Source: an uncultured Eubacteriales bacterium (GTDB lineage: Bacteria > Bacillota > Clostridia > TANB77 > CAG-508). From it: a DNA stretch of 64,000 nt. Numbering within the stretch: position 1 is the stretch's first letter; every line of letters starts with the position of its first letter. Positions 55,414 through 63,837 of this stretch are shown piece by piece. Made by a program: the position numbers and the translations under genes. Location of the stretch: assembly GCA_948468315.1 (NCBI GenBank), contig CAOKHL010000002.1, forward strand, positions 49,893 to 113,892. The letters are read 5' to 3'. The notes beneath the pieces were generated by a model. That model saw only the letters and a program-made list of their open reading frames with translations. It did no database searches and had not been told where the DNA came from.

Positions 55414-56664
55414 TTATAAATATTTATATTTAATTTTTCTTTTCCTTTTTTTCTTAGATTTCAAAGATAAAAATCTCATTAATATCAAAAATATAATTAC
55501 ACTTAATATAATTACTAGAATAACAACCAAAGTGTTATTTTTTTCAACATCATGTGAAGCAATTAAATTTTTCGTATAAGATATATCACCTACTGAGTAT
55601 GTAACAGTTCCTATAACAGAATTTTTAGCAATTGGAGCAGAAATATTTTCTTTTAGAAGTATATTTGGATTTAAGACTTCATCATTATTTCCTATCAAAC
55701 CAGATATAGAATCTTCTAATATTAAATCTAAATTTTTTGTATCTTTAGAACCATTTTTAACTTCTATTGTTTCAATAACATCATCTTTTTCAGCAAATGT
55801 TTTTATAGAAAAATTCGAATATCCATAATTAAATAAATTTATAGTGTCTATATATCTTGAACTTTCACCCTTTTCGGTTTGATTGGCACCTAATATAACA
55901 CTAATTAATTCCAAATTATCCTTATTACATGCAGAAATTAAGCAATTTTTTGCTTGTGCTGTATAGCCTGTTTTTATTCCAATACAATCTTCCAAATAAT
56001 ATTTAGAAGAAGGACTTAATAAATCATTTGTATTTGCATATTTTCTTACACCAAATTTATTTGTACTATTTATAGTACAAGATTTTAATGAAACAATATT
56101 TCTAAATATAGAATTTTTCATACAATATTTTGCAATTAAACTTAAATCATAAGCAGTAGTATAATGTTCTTTATTATGAATACCACTTGGATTAACAAAA
56201 TGAGTATCTTTACATCCAAGATCTAAAGCTTTTTTATTCATTAAATTAGCAAATTCATCAATTGAACCTGAAATATGTTCAGCTAATATATATCCAGCAT
56301 CATTTGCAGAATGTACTAGAAAAACAGTTAATAAATCTTTTACACTTATATTCTCTCCTTCAGACAAATAAGCAGAAGAATAGCCTGCGGGAATGGCAGA
56401 TACAGCGGATTTTGAAACAGTCACAACATCATCTAAATTACATTTCTCTATTGCAATAATAGCTGTTAAAATTTTTGTAGTACTTGCAGGATATAACCTT
56501 TCATCAGATTTTTTTGAATATAATACAGTTCCAGTATTAGCATCAATTAGTATTGCAGCATCAGAATATATTTTTAAATCTGAATTTGTATCATTTGTAG
56601 CATAGGAAAAATGTCCTATACTAATAAAAATAAACATTAATAACAAGAGTATTTTTCTTTTCAT
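55414..56664 (-). CDS. D-alanyl-D-alanine carboxypeptidase (DacF-like, S11)
   Basis: A penicillin-binding protein that trims the terminal D-Ala of wall peptides. The 416-aa protein has a signal peptide (residues 1-22), SxxK in YPASTTKILTAI at about 62, SAN in VHSANDAGY at about 118, KTG in CIGIKTGYTAQA at about 220, a C-terminal PBP5 beta domain, a membrane anchor (VVILVIILSVIIFLILM), and a basic end. The ATG at 56664 follows GGAGA; a GTG 8 codons upstream is less likely. No CGG codon. Compare the second copy at 60798, which does need a shift. Confidence 0.92.
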   Translation of the reverse strand: MKRKILLLLMFIFISIGHFSYATNDTNSDLKIYSDAAILIDANTGTVLYSKKSDERLYPASTTKILTAIIAIEKCNLDDVVTVSKSAVSAIPAGYSSAYLSEGENISVKDLLTVFLVHSANDAGYILAEHISGSIDEFANLMNKKALDLGCKDTHFVNPSGIHNKEHYTTAYDLSLIAKYCMKNSIFRNIVSLKSCTINSTNKFGVRKYANTNDLLSPSSKYYLEDCIGIKTGYTAQAKNCLISACNKDNLELISVILGANQTEKGESSRYIDTINLFNYGYSNFSIKTFAEKDDVIETIEVKNGSKDTKNLDLILEDSISGLIGNNDEVLNPNILLKENISAPIAKNSVIGTVTYSVGDISYTKNLIASHDVEKNNTLVVILVIILSVIIFLILMRFLSLKSKKKRKRKIKYKYL

Positions 56665-56798
56665 AATTTCTCCAACTTTTCTAAACACATTACAGTTTAG
56701 TTAGTAACATAATAAATATAAGCTCTAAACTGTTTAACTTAAACTATACAATATATAATAAAATTTTGCAATAAAATTATCAAAAATAGGAGGTAAAA

Positions 56799-57479
56799 AT
56801 GTTAGACAATTTAAACAAAAATCAAAAAAGAATTTTAATTGTAATTATAATAGTAGTATCGATTGGATTTATATATTATATTTATAATAAAATAGGAAAA
56901 AATGAAAATATAGACTTAGATGAAAATATTTTAGTAACAAATAATTTAACACAAGAAGATAATAAAAACACACAAGATGAACAAGAATATGTAATAGTTC
57001 ATATAACAGGAAGTGTAAAAACACCAGGAATTGTAAAGCTAAAGCAAGGTAGTAGGATTGAAGATGCAATACAATCAGCAGGAGGGCTAACAGAAAATGC
57101 AGACATATCAAAAGTAAATCTTGCTTATGTTATAGAAGATGGAATAAAAATAAGAATACCGAGTTTAGATGAACAAGAAATTGAAGAAGAAGATATTTTA
57201 ATAGAAGGTAGTGGAGAAAATATCATTCAGGAAGCAGAGAAAGATACAAATATAAGTATAAATACGAATTCTAAAAATACAAATAAAACTATTAATATTA
57301 ATAAAGCAACAGAAAATGAACTACAAACCCTACCAGGTATTGGAGGTTCACTTGCAAGTAGAATAATAGAATATAGAGAGGAAAATGGAAAATTTTTAGC
57401 TATAGAAGATATAAAAAATGTTAGTGGTATAGGTGAGAGCAAGTATAATAACATAAAAGATTTAATTTCAGTTCGATAA
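56799..57479 (+). CDS. comEA: ComEA-family DNA-binding protein (SLBB + helix-hairpin-helix)
   Basis: ComEA binds incoming DNA at the cell surface in competence. The 226-aa protein has an N-terminal membrane helix (residues 10-28), an SLBB domain VIVHITGSVKTPGIVKLKQGSRIEDAIQSAGGLTENADISKVNLA at 65-110, a polar linker, and C-terminal helix-hairpin-helix motifs ININKATENELQTLPGIGGSLASRIIEYREENGKFLAIEDIKNVSGIGESKYNNIKDLI. Both domains are complete. AAGGAGG-type site precedes it. No other competence genes are in the window. Confidence 0.92.
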   Translation: MLDNLNKNQKRILIVIIIVVSIGFIYYIYNKIGKNENIDLDENILVTNNLTQEDNKNTQDEQEYVIVHITGSVKTPGIVKLKQGSRIEDAIQSAGGLTENADISKVNLAYVIEDGIKIRIPSLDEQEIEEEDILIEGSGENIIQEAEKDTNISINTNSKNTNKTININKATENELQTLPGIGGSLASRIIEYREENGKFLAIEDIKNVSGIGESKYNNIKDLISVR

Positions 57480-57592
57480 TTCCCTATTAAGTGCCGGTTC
57501 TTTTTTGGGGATTTAGCCATTTCCCTGCCCAGTGCCGGTTCTTTTTTAGGGAATTGATAATTCCCTAAAAAAGAACCGGCACTGGGCAGGGA
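57478..57592. repeat. Three arms of the CCCTAAAAAAGAACCGGC repeat
   Basis: Two arms in reverse and one in forward orientation; the inner pair can fold into a long hairpin. It lies directly after comEA and can act as its terminator. Confidence 0.82.
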
Positions 57593-57646
57593 GTTGCAAA
57601 TGGAATGTCTTTGAGATATAATAATTTGGATAAAAAGGAGGAAGAA

Positions 57647-58264
57647 ATGCCAAGTATATTATTTCATGAATTTGTTGGATATAAAATAGCAAAAAAATAT
57701 AAAAAATATGATACAAATAATTTTTATTTAGGAGTGATGGCTCCAGATGCAGTAAATGCATATGGATTTGCTAGTAAAGAAAAAAGATGGGGAAGTCATT
57801 TAAGAGATGAAGATCTAGATAAGTGGAAAGATAATGTAATATGTTTTTATAAAGAAAATTGTAATAAATATGAAAATACTTATCTTGTTGGATATTTAAT
57901 TCATATATTAACAGATATATTTTGTGACAAAATTTATAGAGAAATTTTATATCCTGATTTAATAAAAAGGGGATTTGACTATAATTCAGCATACTCATAT
58001 TACGAAAAGCAAATTGAAAAATTTGAGAATAGTAATATAGATGAGCGATGGTGGAAAGAAGTACAAGATAAATTTTTAAAAGGAGATAAGATTTCAATTA
58101 ATAATATGACTGAAGATGTTATAAGAGATTGGGTAAAATATACTATAAATAAATATAAAGAGCGAAATTTTGAGATGGAAGATTATATAACTATTAAGTT
58201 TGTAGATGATGTTATAGATATGATAGAAATAACTTTAATTAATGAAGATGTTTGTATATTTTAA
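57647..58264 (+). CDS. Zinc-dependent phospholipase C-like protein
   Basis: The 205-aa protein starts MPSILFHEFVGYKIAKKYKK and has KYDTNNFYLGVMAPDAVN, KRWGSHLRD at about 47, and YLVGYLIHILTDIFCDKIYRE at about 82, a His/Asp pattern seen in the zinc-dependent phospholipase C family. The metal residues (His at 7, Asp at 29, His at 51, His at 89, Asp at 93) look complete. No signal peptide, so it is probably cytoplasmic; the substrate is unknown. The ATG at 57647 follows AAGGAGG; a TTG 14 codons earlier lacks a site. Confidence 0.75.
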   Translation: MPSILFHEFVGYKIAKKYKKYDTNNFYLGVMAPDAVNAYGFASKEKRWGSHLRDEDLDKWKDNVICFYKENCNKYENTYLVGYLIHILTDIFCDKIYREILYPDLIKRGFDYNSAYSYYEKQIEKFENSNIDERWWKEVQDKFLKGDKISINNMTEDVIRDWVKYTINKYKERNFEMEDYITIKFVDDVIDMIEITLINEDVCIF

Positions 58265-58307
58265 AAATATAAAGTAATTCACATTTAAAATTAATGTGTT
58301 AAGTATA

Positions 58308-58350
58308 AAAAAGAGAAAATATCAATACTTCAATATTTTCTCTTTTTTTA
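58308..58350. terminator. Bidirectional terminator (also copied at 60193-60235)
   Basis: AAAAAGAGAAAATAT and its complement, then T7. Confidence 0.85.
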
Positions 58351-58357
58351 ATACTTA

Positions 58358-58531
58358 CTAATTATTGTTAAATCTTTGTTGTTTTCTAGCTCTTCTACAC
58401 TCTGCACATCTAACAGGTTTATTATCAAACCCTTTTTCAGCATAAAAAGCTTGCTCACCAGCAGTGAAAACAAACTCAGAACCACAATCTTTACACACTA
58501 AAGTAATATCAGTATATTCATTGTTTTCCAT
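58358..58531 (-). CDS. Small zinc-ribbon protein, copy 1
   Basis: The 57-aa protein has two CxxC knuckles: LVCKDCGSEFVFTAGEQAFY and RCAECRRARKQQR, the pattern of the small 'probable zinc-ribbon' family of Firmicutes. The middle part (AEKGFDNKPVR) and length are typical. The role is unknown; likely RNA or ribosome linked. The ATG follows GGGAGG. The protein is identical to copy 2 at 60243-60416. Confidence 0.85.
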   Translation of the reverse strand: MENNEYTDITLVCKDCGSEFVFTAGEQAFYAEKGFDNKPVRCAECRRARKQQRFNNN

Positions 58532-58743
58532 TATACAAACCTCCCTTTTTAGATTTGAATTAAAATTTTTAACATAAACTAATCTAAAAAGAAGGCAATA
58601 GTATAAAAAATAGAATAATTCATAAATTGGAGGCTATCATAAGACGAGTTAATTCTTTAATCCACTGATAACACTGACTTTTTTGTATTAAAAATTGATG
58701 TGTTAAGTTTATTTCATCAGTAAAATTTTTCTTGATGTTACCT

Positions 58744-59941
58744 CTAATTCATTAAAAAATCTATTATATTAATAACCCTAATACCATCGATTTCTTTATT
58801 TTTTACTTTATCCATAGTTAATATAATTTTAGGATAATTATCTTTTATTGCAAGTAAAGATTTTTTTTCTCTTTCTTCAACTTTCTCGTCCAGAATACTT
58901 CTAGATACTTGATAGTAAACCCTTTCATCAGGTTTTATTGCTATAAAATCTATTTCTATGTCATTATATTTACCAACATAAACTTCATACCCGTCTACGC
59001 AAAAGTTCAACATATATTAAATTTTCATAGCTACTTCCAGTATCATATGAAGAAAATCCACTAATAATATTTTTTAGTCCATTATCAACAAAATAATATT
59101 TTCCTTGTGTTTTTAATAATTGCTTTCCTTTAAGTTCATATCTAGGAACTCTATAAATAAAATAAGCATTTTCAATCATTTTTAAATAAGAATCTACAGT
59201 TTCATTTGTAATATTGCTACCATTCTTTTTCATAAAATCAGAAATCGAATTTGGAGTAGTTAAATTACCTATACAAGTAGACATATATTTTATTAAATTG
59301 TCTAGAAATATAACATCTTTAATATTATTTCTGTTTATAACATCTTTTTTTAAAACAACTTCTTTAATATCATTTAAGTAATTAGTCATTAATTCTTCGT
59401 TATTGTTCATATTTACTAACATTGGCATACCACCAAATTTAAGATATTTGTCAAACTTCTCATATTTATCTTCGTTATCTTTAAATGGATATTCCGATAA
59501 AAATTCATTAAATGAAAATGGATAAATTTTTATTGTTAGAACTCGTCCAGCAAGTAATGTAGTAAGTTCACTTGATAATAGATAAGCATTTGAACCAGTT
59601 ATATAAATATCACAATCAACATCTACTAATAAAGAGTTAACAGTTTTTTCCCACATTTCTACATTTTGTACTTCATCTAATAATATGTAATTCTTTCCTT
59701 TTTGAATATTATTTCTTATATAATCATATAAATCTTGATAATTTTTTATATGATACCAATCAGCACTTTCAAAATTTATATATATAATATTTTTATTTGA
59801 AATGTTTTGAGATAATAAATAATCTTTGTATTGAAGTAATAAGGTACTTTTTCCACTTCTTCTAACACCAGTTATTACTTTAATTAGATTTAAATCTTTA
59901 CTTTCTATTAGCTTATTTAAGTATTTTTCTCTTTTTAACAT
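58744..59941 (-). CDS. AAA ATPase with DUF4143 domain, needs a +1 shift
   Basis: Read through, 398 aa: N-terminal ATPase with GVRRSGKSTLLLQYKDYLL (Walker A) at about 28, YILLDEVQNVEMWEKTVNSL (Walker B) at about 85, ITGSNAYLLSSELTTLLAGR (sensor) at 118, then a winged-helix region and DUF4143 (YVDNGLKNIISGFSSYDTGSSYENLIYVELLRR-GYEVYVGKYNDIEIDFIA) with a nuclease-like D...E/Q-x-K pattern. The in-frame CGG at 58993 must lose its C to give Arg-Gly-Tyr-Glu-Val. Many such ATPases are encoded near mobile or toxin genes; function unknown. I chose the ATG at 59941 after GAGGTG. Confidence 0.88.
58990..58993 (-). other. CGG +1 recoding site in the DUF4143 ATPase (CGT AGA CGGG TAT)
   Basis: Preceded by an ordinary CGT Arg codon and AGA, showing that CGT and AGA are read normally next to a CGG that is not. 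Skipping C gives RRGYEVYVGK. Confidence 0.85.
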
Positions 59942-60192
59942 AATATTCACCTCTAATATTATTATACAATGCTTTATATGTTTAGTCAAGTTTTACGTTT
60001 TAAGACGTAAAACTTTTAAAAAAATATTTTTTTACTTCTGTATATTATATGTCAAAATATTAAAGATATTCATATAAAATCAAATATCAATATCTCCAAA
60101 CTCTTTATTATCATATTTATCTCTTAATAATATAGTATAAATAAAGAAAAGTTAAAAAACCAGAATAATTTTGTTACATTAAAATATACAAA

Positions 60193-60519
60193 AAAAAGAG
60201 AAAATATCGATACCTCAATATTTTCTCTTTTTTTAATACTTACTAATTATTGTTAAATCTTTGTTGTTTTCTAGCTCTTCTACACTCTGCACATCTAACA
60301 GGTTTATTATCAAACCCTTTTTCAGCATAAAAAGCTTGCTCACCAGCAGTGAAAACAAACTCAGAACCACAATCTTTACACACTAAAGTAATATCAGTAT
60401 ATTCATTGTTTTCCATTATACAAACCTCCCTTTTTAGATTTGAATTAAAATTTTTAACATAAACCAGTCTAAAAAGAAGGGAATAGTATAAAAAATAAAA
60501 TAATTCATAAATTGGAGGC
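60193..60519. repeat. Copy 2 of the 327-bp direct repeat
   Basis: Same segment as 58308-58634; here it ends inside the complete tRNA-Cys, so this is likely the original copy. Confidence 0.88.
60243..60416 (-). CDS. Small zinc-ribbon protein, copy 2
   Basis: Identical 57-aa product to copy 1 (two CxxC knuckles). It follows tRNA-Cys in the same orientation with about 100 bases between, and has the same GGGAGG ribosome site. Confidence 0.85.
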   Translation of the reverse strand: MENNEYTDITLVCKDCGSEFVFTAGEQAFYAEKGFDNKPVRCAECRRARKQQRFNNN

Positions 60520-60586
60520 GACTATCGGAGTCGAACCGATCATCAGAGTTTTGCAGACTCGTGCCTTACCGCTTGGCTAAGTCGCC
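60513..60586 (-). tRNA. tRNA-Cys (anticodon GCA)
   Basis: Acceptor GGCGACT/AGTCGCC, anticodon loop CTGCAAA, T-loop TTCGACT, CCA encoded. The 7-base anticodon loop is normal. Confidence 0.93.
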
Positions 60587-60647
60587 ATATTATATTAAAT
60601 TATATGCACTAAATAGAAAAAAAGTACCATAAATTTAATTTTTTTTT

Positions 60648-60723
60648 TGGAGCGGGAAACGGGGCTCAAACCCGCGACCTCCGCCTTGGCAAGGCGGCGC
60701 TCTATCAACTGAGCTATTCCCGC
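60648..60723 (-). tRNA. tRNA-Gly (anticodon GCC)
   Basis: Acceptor GCGGGAA/TTCCCGC, anticodon arm CCGCC-TTGCCAA-GGCGG with a normal 7-base loop, CCA encoded. It reads GGC and GGU; at CGGT sites it could decode the +1 frame Gly codon. It has no extra loop base, so it is not itself an obvious four-base decoder. Confidence 0.95.
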
Positions 60724-60797
60724 AAAATACCTTACTATAATAACAAAAAAATTCAGAAAAGTCAATACCTAATAAAGAAAATTCATATATATGATTT

Positions 60798-62046
60798 CTA
60801 TTGTATAGCAAAATATTCAAAATAGTTTTCTATAAAATCTTCTAGATAATTAAAAACATCTTTTTTCTTAACCATATTTCCATTCAAAATATCAATAGAA
60901 AGATATGTAACATCTCCAATAGTTACAACCATTTCACCAATAATATTATTTTCTGATAAAGGAGCTTCGAAATATTCAGAAAAAGAAATCGAAGTATTAA
61001 TAGCATCTATGAGATCCTTTTTCACAGCAATAGACTTAAAGTAAATTTGGGATTCATCCAAAATGAAATTGAGATTTGAAGGAACACCTTTGTTTACCTC
61101 AATTTTATGAGATTTTTCAGACACCCAATCATTAAAATTTTTATCTATGATATCTTTTATATTTACAACTGAAAAATTATTAAAAGTATAATTAATAAGT
61201 TCTATACTATCTAAACCTCTATCTTTTTTTGTATCACAACCTAAGACAACACAAATAACATCTAAATCACCTCTTTTACAAGAAGTAACTAAACATCTGT
61301 TAGCTCCATTTGTAAATCCTGTTTTTACACCATAAACACCGTCTAAATATCCTAGGAGTTCATTTGTATTATGAAGGGATTTGGAATTACCATCTATAGT
61401 TACAGTATAATTAGAAGTTTTTACAATTTTAGCAAAAGTTTCATTTTGAAGAGCATAATCAGCAATTTTGGCTAATTCATGAGCAGTAGTATAATGTTCA
61501 TCTTGGTCTAAACCATGTGGTGTTACAAAGTGAGTAGAAATAAGGCCTAAATTAGCAGCCTTTTGGTTCATCATATTTGCAAATCCTTCTACACTGTTAC
61601 CAATAAATTCACTAAGTGCTACAGCAGCATCATTTCCAGAGACTAGCATTAGACCATAAAGTAGATTTTCTACTGTAATTTTATCATTTACAGACAATCC
61701 TAATCTAGAACCACCTGTACCGAGCAGCTTTTTTGGATACAGTAACAGTATCGTTTAAGTTATTACAATTTTCAATAACAACAATAGCAGTCATAATTTT
61801 AGTAGTAGAAGCCATTTTACATATTTCGTTTTCCTTTTTACCAAATAAGACTGTTTTTGATGTTCTATCAAAGATCACGGCATGTCTAGCATTTATGTTT
61901 GGTGTTTCAGATAAATCAGATGAAGTGTTAATTTCAGAGTCAATTAAAGAAATATCATTTTCAATATAATCATCGGCAAATGAAAAGATAGGAACAACTA
62001 TAACAGTAAAAATAGTAATTATAGAAAGTATTTTTTTAAAATTCAT
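60798..62046 (-). CDS. D-alanyl-D-alanine carboxypeptidase (DacF-like, S11), needs a +1 shift
   Basis: A paralogue of the enzyme at 55414. Read through, 415 aa: signal peptide ([20 protein letters not shown]), SxxK in [14 protein letters not shown] at about 80, [33 protein letters not shown] around the shift, SGN in [12 protein letters not shown] at about 143, KTG in [13 protein letters not shown] at about 235, and a PBP5-like C-terminal domain. No C-terminal membrane anchor is clear. The in-frame CGG at 61722 must lose its C; before the shift only SxxK is present, after it SGN and KTG, so the enzyme is active only if read through. Confidence 0.91.
61719..61722 (-). other. CGG +1 recoding site in the carboxypeptidase (GCT GCT CGGT ACA)
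   Basis: CGG is codon 109 of the zero frame. Skipping C restores [11 protein letters not shown], matching the paralogue, where the aligned SAIPAGYSSAYL is unshifted. Confidence 0.87.
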
Positions 62047-62194
62047 TATTTTCCTCCAGATAAATTCTATATAAATAATATATAGGAATAATAGAAATTA
62101 TAACCAAAACTGAAATAATAAAATAATATAAAATGAATAAATATAAAAAATATACATAAAATACCTTATAAGTTATAAAAAGTAAGAAACATGA

Positions 62195-62223
62195 TTGATT
62201 TTTTAGAACATATATGATATAAT
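62195..62223 (+). promoter_or_regulatory. Promoter of the ATPase gene
   Basis: TTGATT, 17-base spacer, TATAAT; start codon 26 bases later. Confidence 0.75.
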
Positions 62224-62248
62224 TTGTAAAGGGAGGTATATTAGATTT

Positions 62249-63542
62249 ATGAGAAGAGAGATTGTAGATGATTTATTGAAATGGAAAAAATCAAAAAATA
62301 GAAAACCTTTAATAATCCATGGTGCAAGACAAGTAGGAAAGACATATATAATTAAACAATTTGGAAAAGAATACTATGACAATTTAATATATGTAAATTT
62401 TGAAACAAACCATGAACTAAGTTCTGAAATAGCAGAAAGTATAGATGTTAAATATATAATAAATAAATTAGAATTATTTTATGGAGAAAAGATATTGCCA
62501 GAAAAAACGTTAATATTTTTTGACGAAATTCAATCAAATGAAAGAGCTTTAACATCCTTAAAATATTTTTGTGAAGATGCTCCAGAATATCACATAATAG
62601 CAGCAGGATCATTACTTCGGAATAGCAATTAATAGAGAGAGCTATTCATTTCCAGTGGGAAAAGTTCAAATAATAAATATGTATCCACTATCATTTAAGG
62701 AATTTTTAATAGCTATAGGAAGAGAGAATTTAATAGAAGAAATACAAAATCACTTTGATAATAATGAAAAAATGGATAAAGACATTCATAAATTATGTTT
62801 AAAATTATACAGAACATATTTAGTTATAGGAGGAATGCCAGAAGTTGTCCAGACATATTTAACTGAACAAAAGACAATTGCTGCTATAGATATTCAAGCA
62901 GAAATACTTTTATCTTATGAAAGGGATATGACAAAGTATGCTGACAATAGTTTATCAAATAGGATTATATCTGCGTTTGATTCTATACCAGTTCAGTTAG
63001 CTAAAGACAATCAAAAGTTCCAGTATAAAGTAATTTCAAAAGGTGGAACATCTGGAATTTTTGGAGAAGCAGTATTATGGTTAAAAAATAGTGGTATAGT
63101 AAACCAAGTTTATAAAGTAGCAGCTGAATTACCATTAGAAATGTATAAAGACTTAACATCATTTAAATTATATATGAGTGATGTTGGACTATTTGTAAAT
63201 AAAGCAAGATATCCATTATATCAAATAGATTTAAGTGAGCAGCCGACAATGATAGCAATGGGACCACTTACAGAACATTATGTAGCAAATGAATTAAGAA
63301 TTAAGGGATATGAATCATATTATTGGGAATCAAATGGAAAAGCAGAATTAGACTTTTTAATTCAAAAGAATATGGACATTTTACCAATTGAAGTTAAATC
63401 AAGTATAAACACAAAGTCTAGGAGTTTAGATTTATATATGAAAACATATAATCCTAAATATGCAATTAGAATTTCAGAGAAGAACTTTGGGTTTGAAAAT
63501 AATATAAAATCAATACCTTTATATGCAGTATTTTGTATATAA
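62249..63542 (+). CDS. AAA ATPase with DUF4143 domain, needs a +1 shift
   Basis: Read through, 430 aa: IIHGARQVGKTYIIKQFGKEYY (Walker A) at about 20, TLIFFDEIQSNERALTSLKYF (Walker B) at about 87, HIIAAGSLLGIAINRESYSFPVGKVQIINMYPLSFKEFL across the shift at about 120-145, IGGMPEVVQTYL at about 190, KLYMSDVGLFVNKA at about 300, and the C-terminal nuclease-like part ESNGKAELDFLIQKNMDILPIEVKSS. A common family of Clostridia and Bacteroidia, of unknown function. The in-frame CGG at 62618 precedes GGA, the Gly of the sensor-1 stretch GS-L-LG. Single gene with its own promoter and a terminator after it. Confidence 0.9.
62618..62621 (+). other. CGG +1 recoding site in the second ATPase (TTA CTT CGGA ATA)
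   Basis: CGG is codon 124 of the zero frame; skipping C gives Leu-Leu-Gly-Ile-Ala. The zero frame stops after RNSN. Confidence 0.87.
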
Positions 63543-63612
63543 AAAATACTATCAATTAATTTTTATACTATCAACAACTTATAAAAAGATTGTGGATAGT
63601 ATTTTTTTATTT
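63543..63612 (+). terminator. Terminator-like inverted repeat
   Basis: AAAATACTATC and GATAGTATTTT about 45 bases apart, followed by T7. Confidence 0.6.
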
Positions 63613-63685
63613 TAAGAGATATTAATAGATCAAAAAATATGCAAATACATATACCCCTAAGAACAGGAGATATAAGTCTGATAAA

Positions 63686-63714
63686 TTGTAATCTAAATAT
63701 CATCAAACTATAAT
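63686..63714 (+). promoter_or_regulatory. Promoter of the second pilin-like gene
   Basis: TTGTAA, 17-base spacer, TATAAT; closely similar, spacer included, to 47565-47593. Confidence 0.75.
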
Positions 63715-63837
63715 AATCGACAAAATAAGTATATCCGTAGATATAGAAAGAAAATAGAAAAATACGTCTATTGTATTGTCATATTTTTTGTAGTATTTTT
63801 AATGCATAAAATTTCAAAAACAAAAGGAGAAAAAGGT

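Larger units (their letters stand above)
58308..58634. repeat. Copy 1 of a 327-bp direct repeat with a zinc-ribbon gene
   Basis: Nearly identical to 60193-60519, with about six differences, all outside the coding part. It ends in the last bases of the tRNA-Cys 3' end. Confidence 0.88.

Noticed and set aside
60635-60820. A 61-aa reading frame on the minus strand
   Set aside because: It runs through the tRNA-Gly gene; its GC-rich middle part is the tRNA itself.
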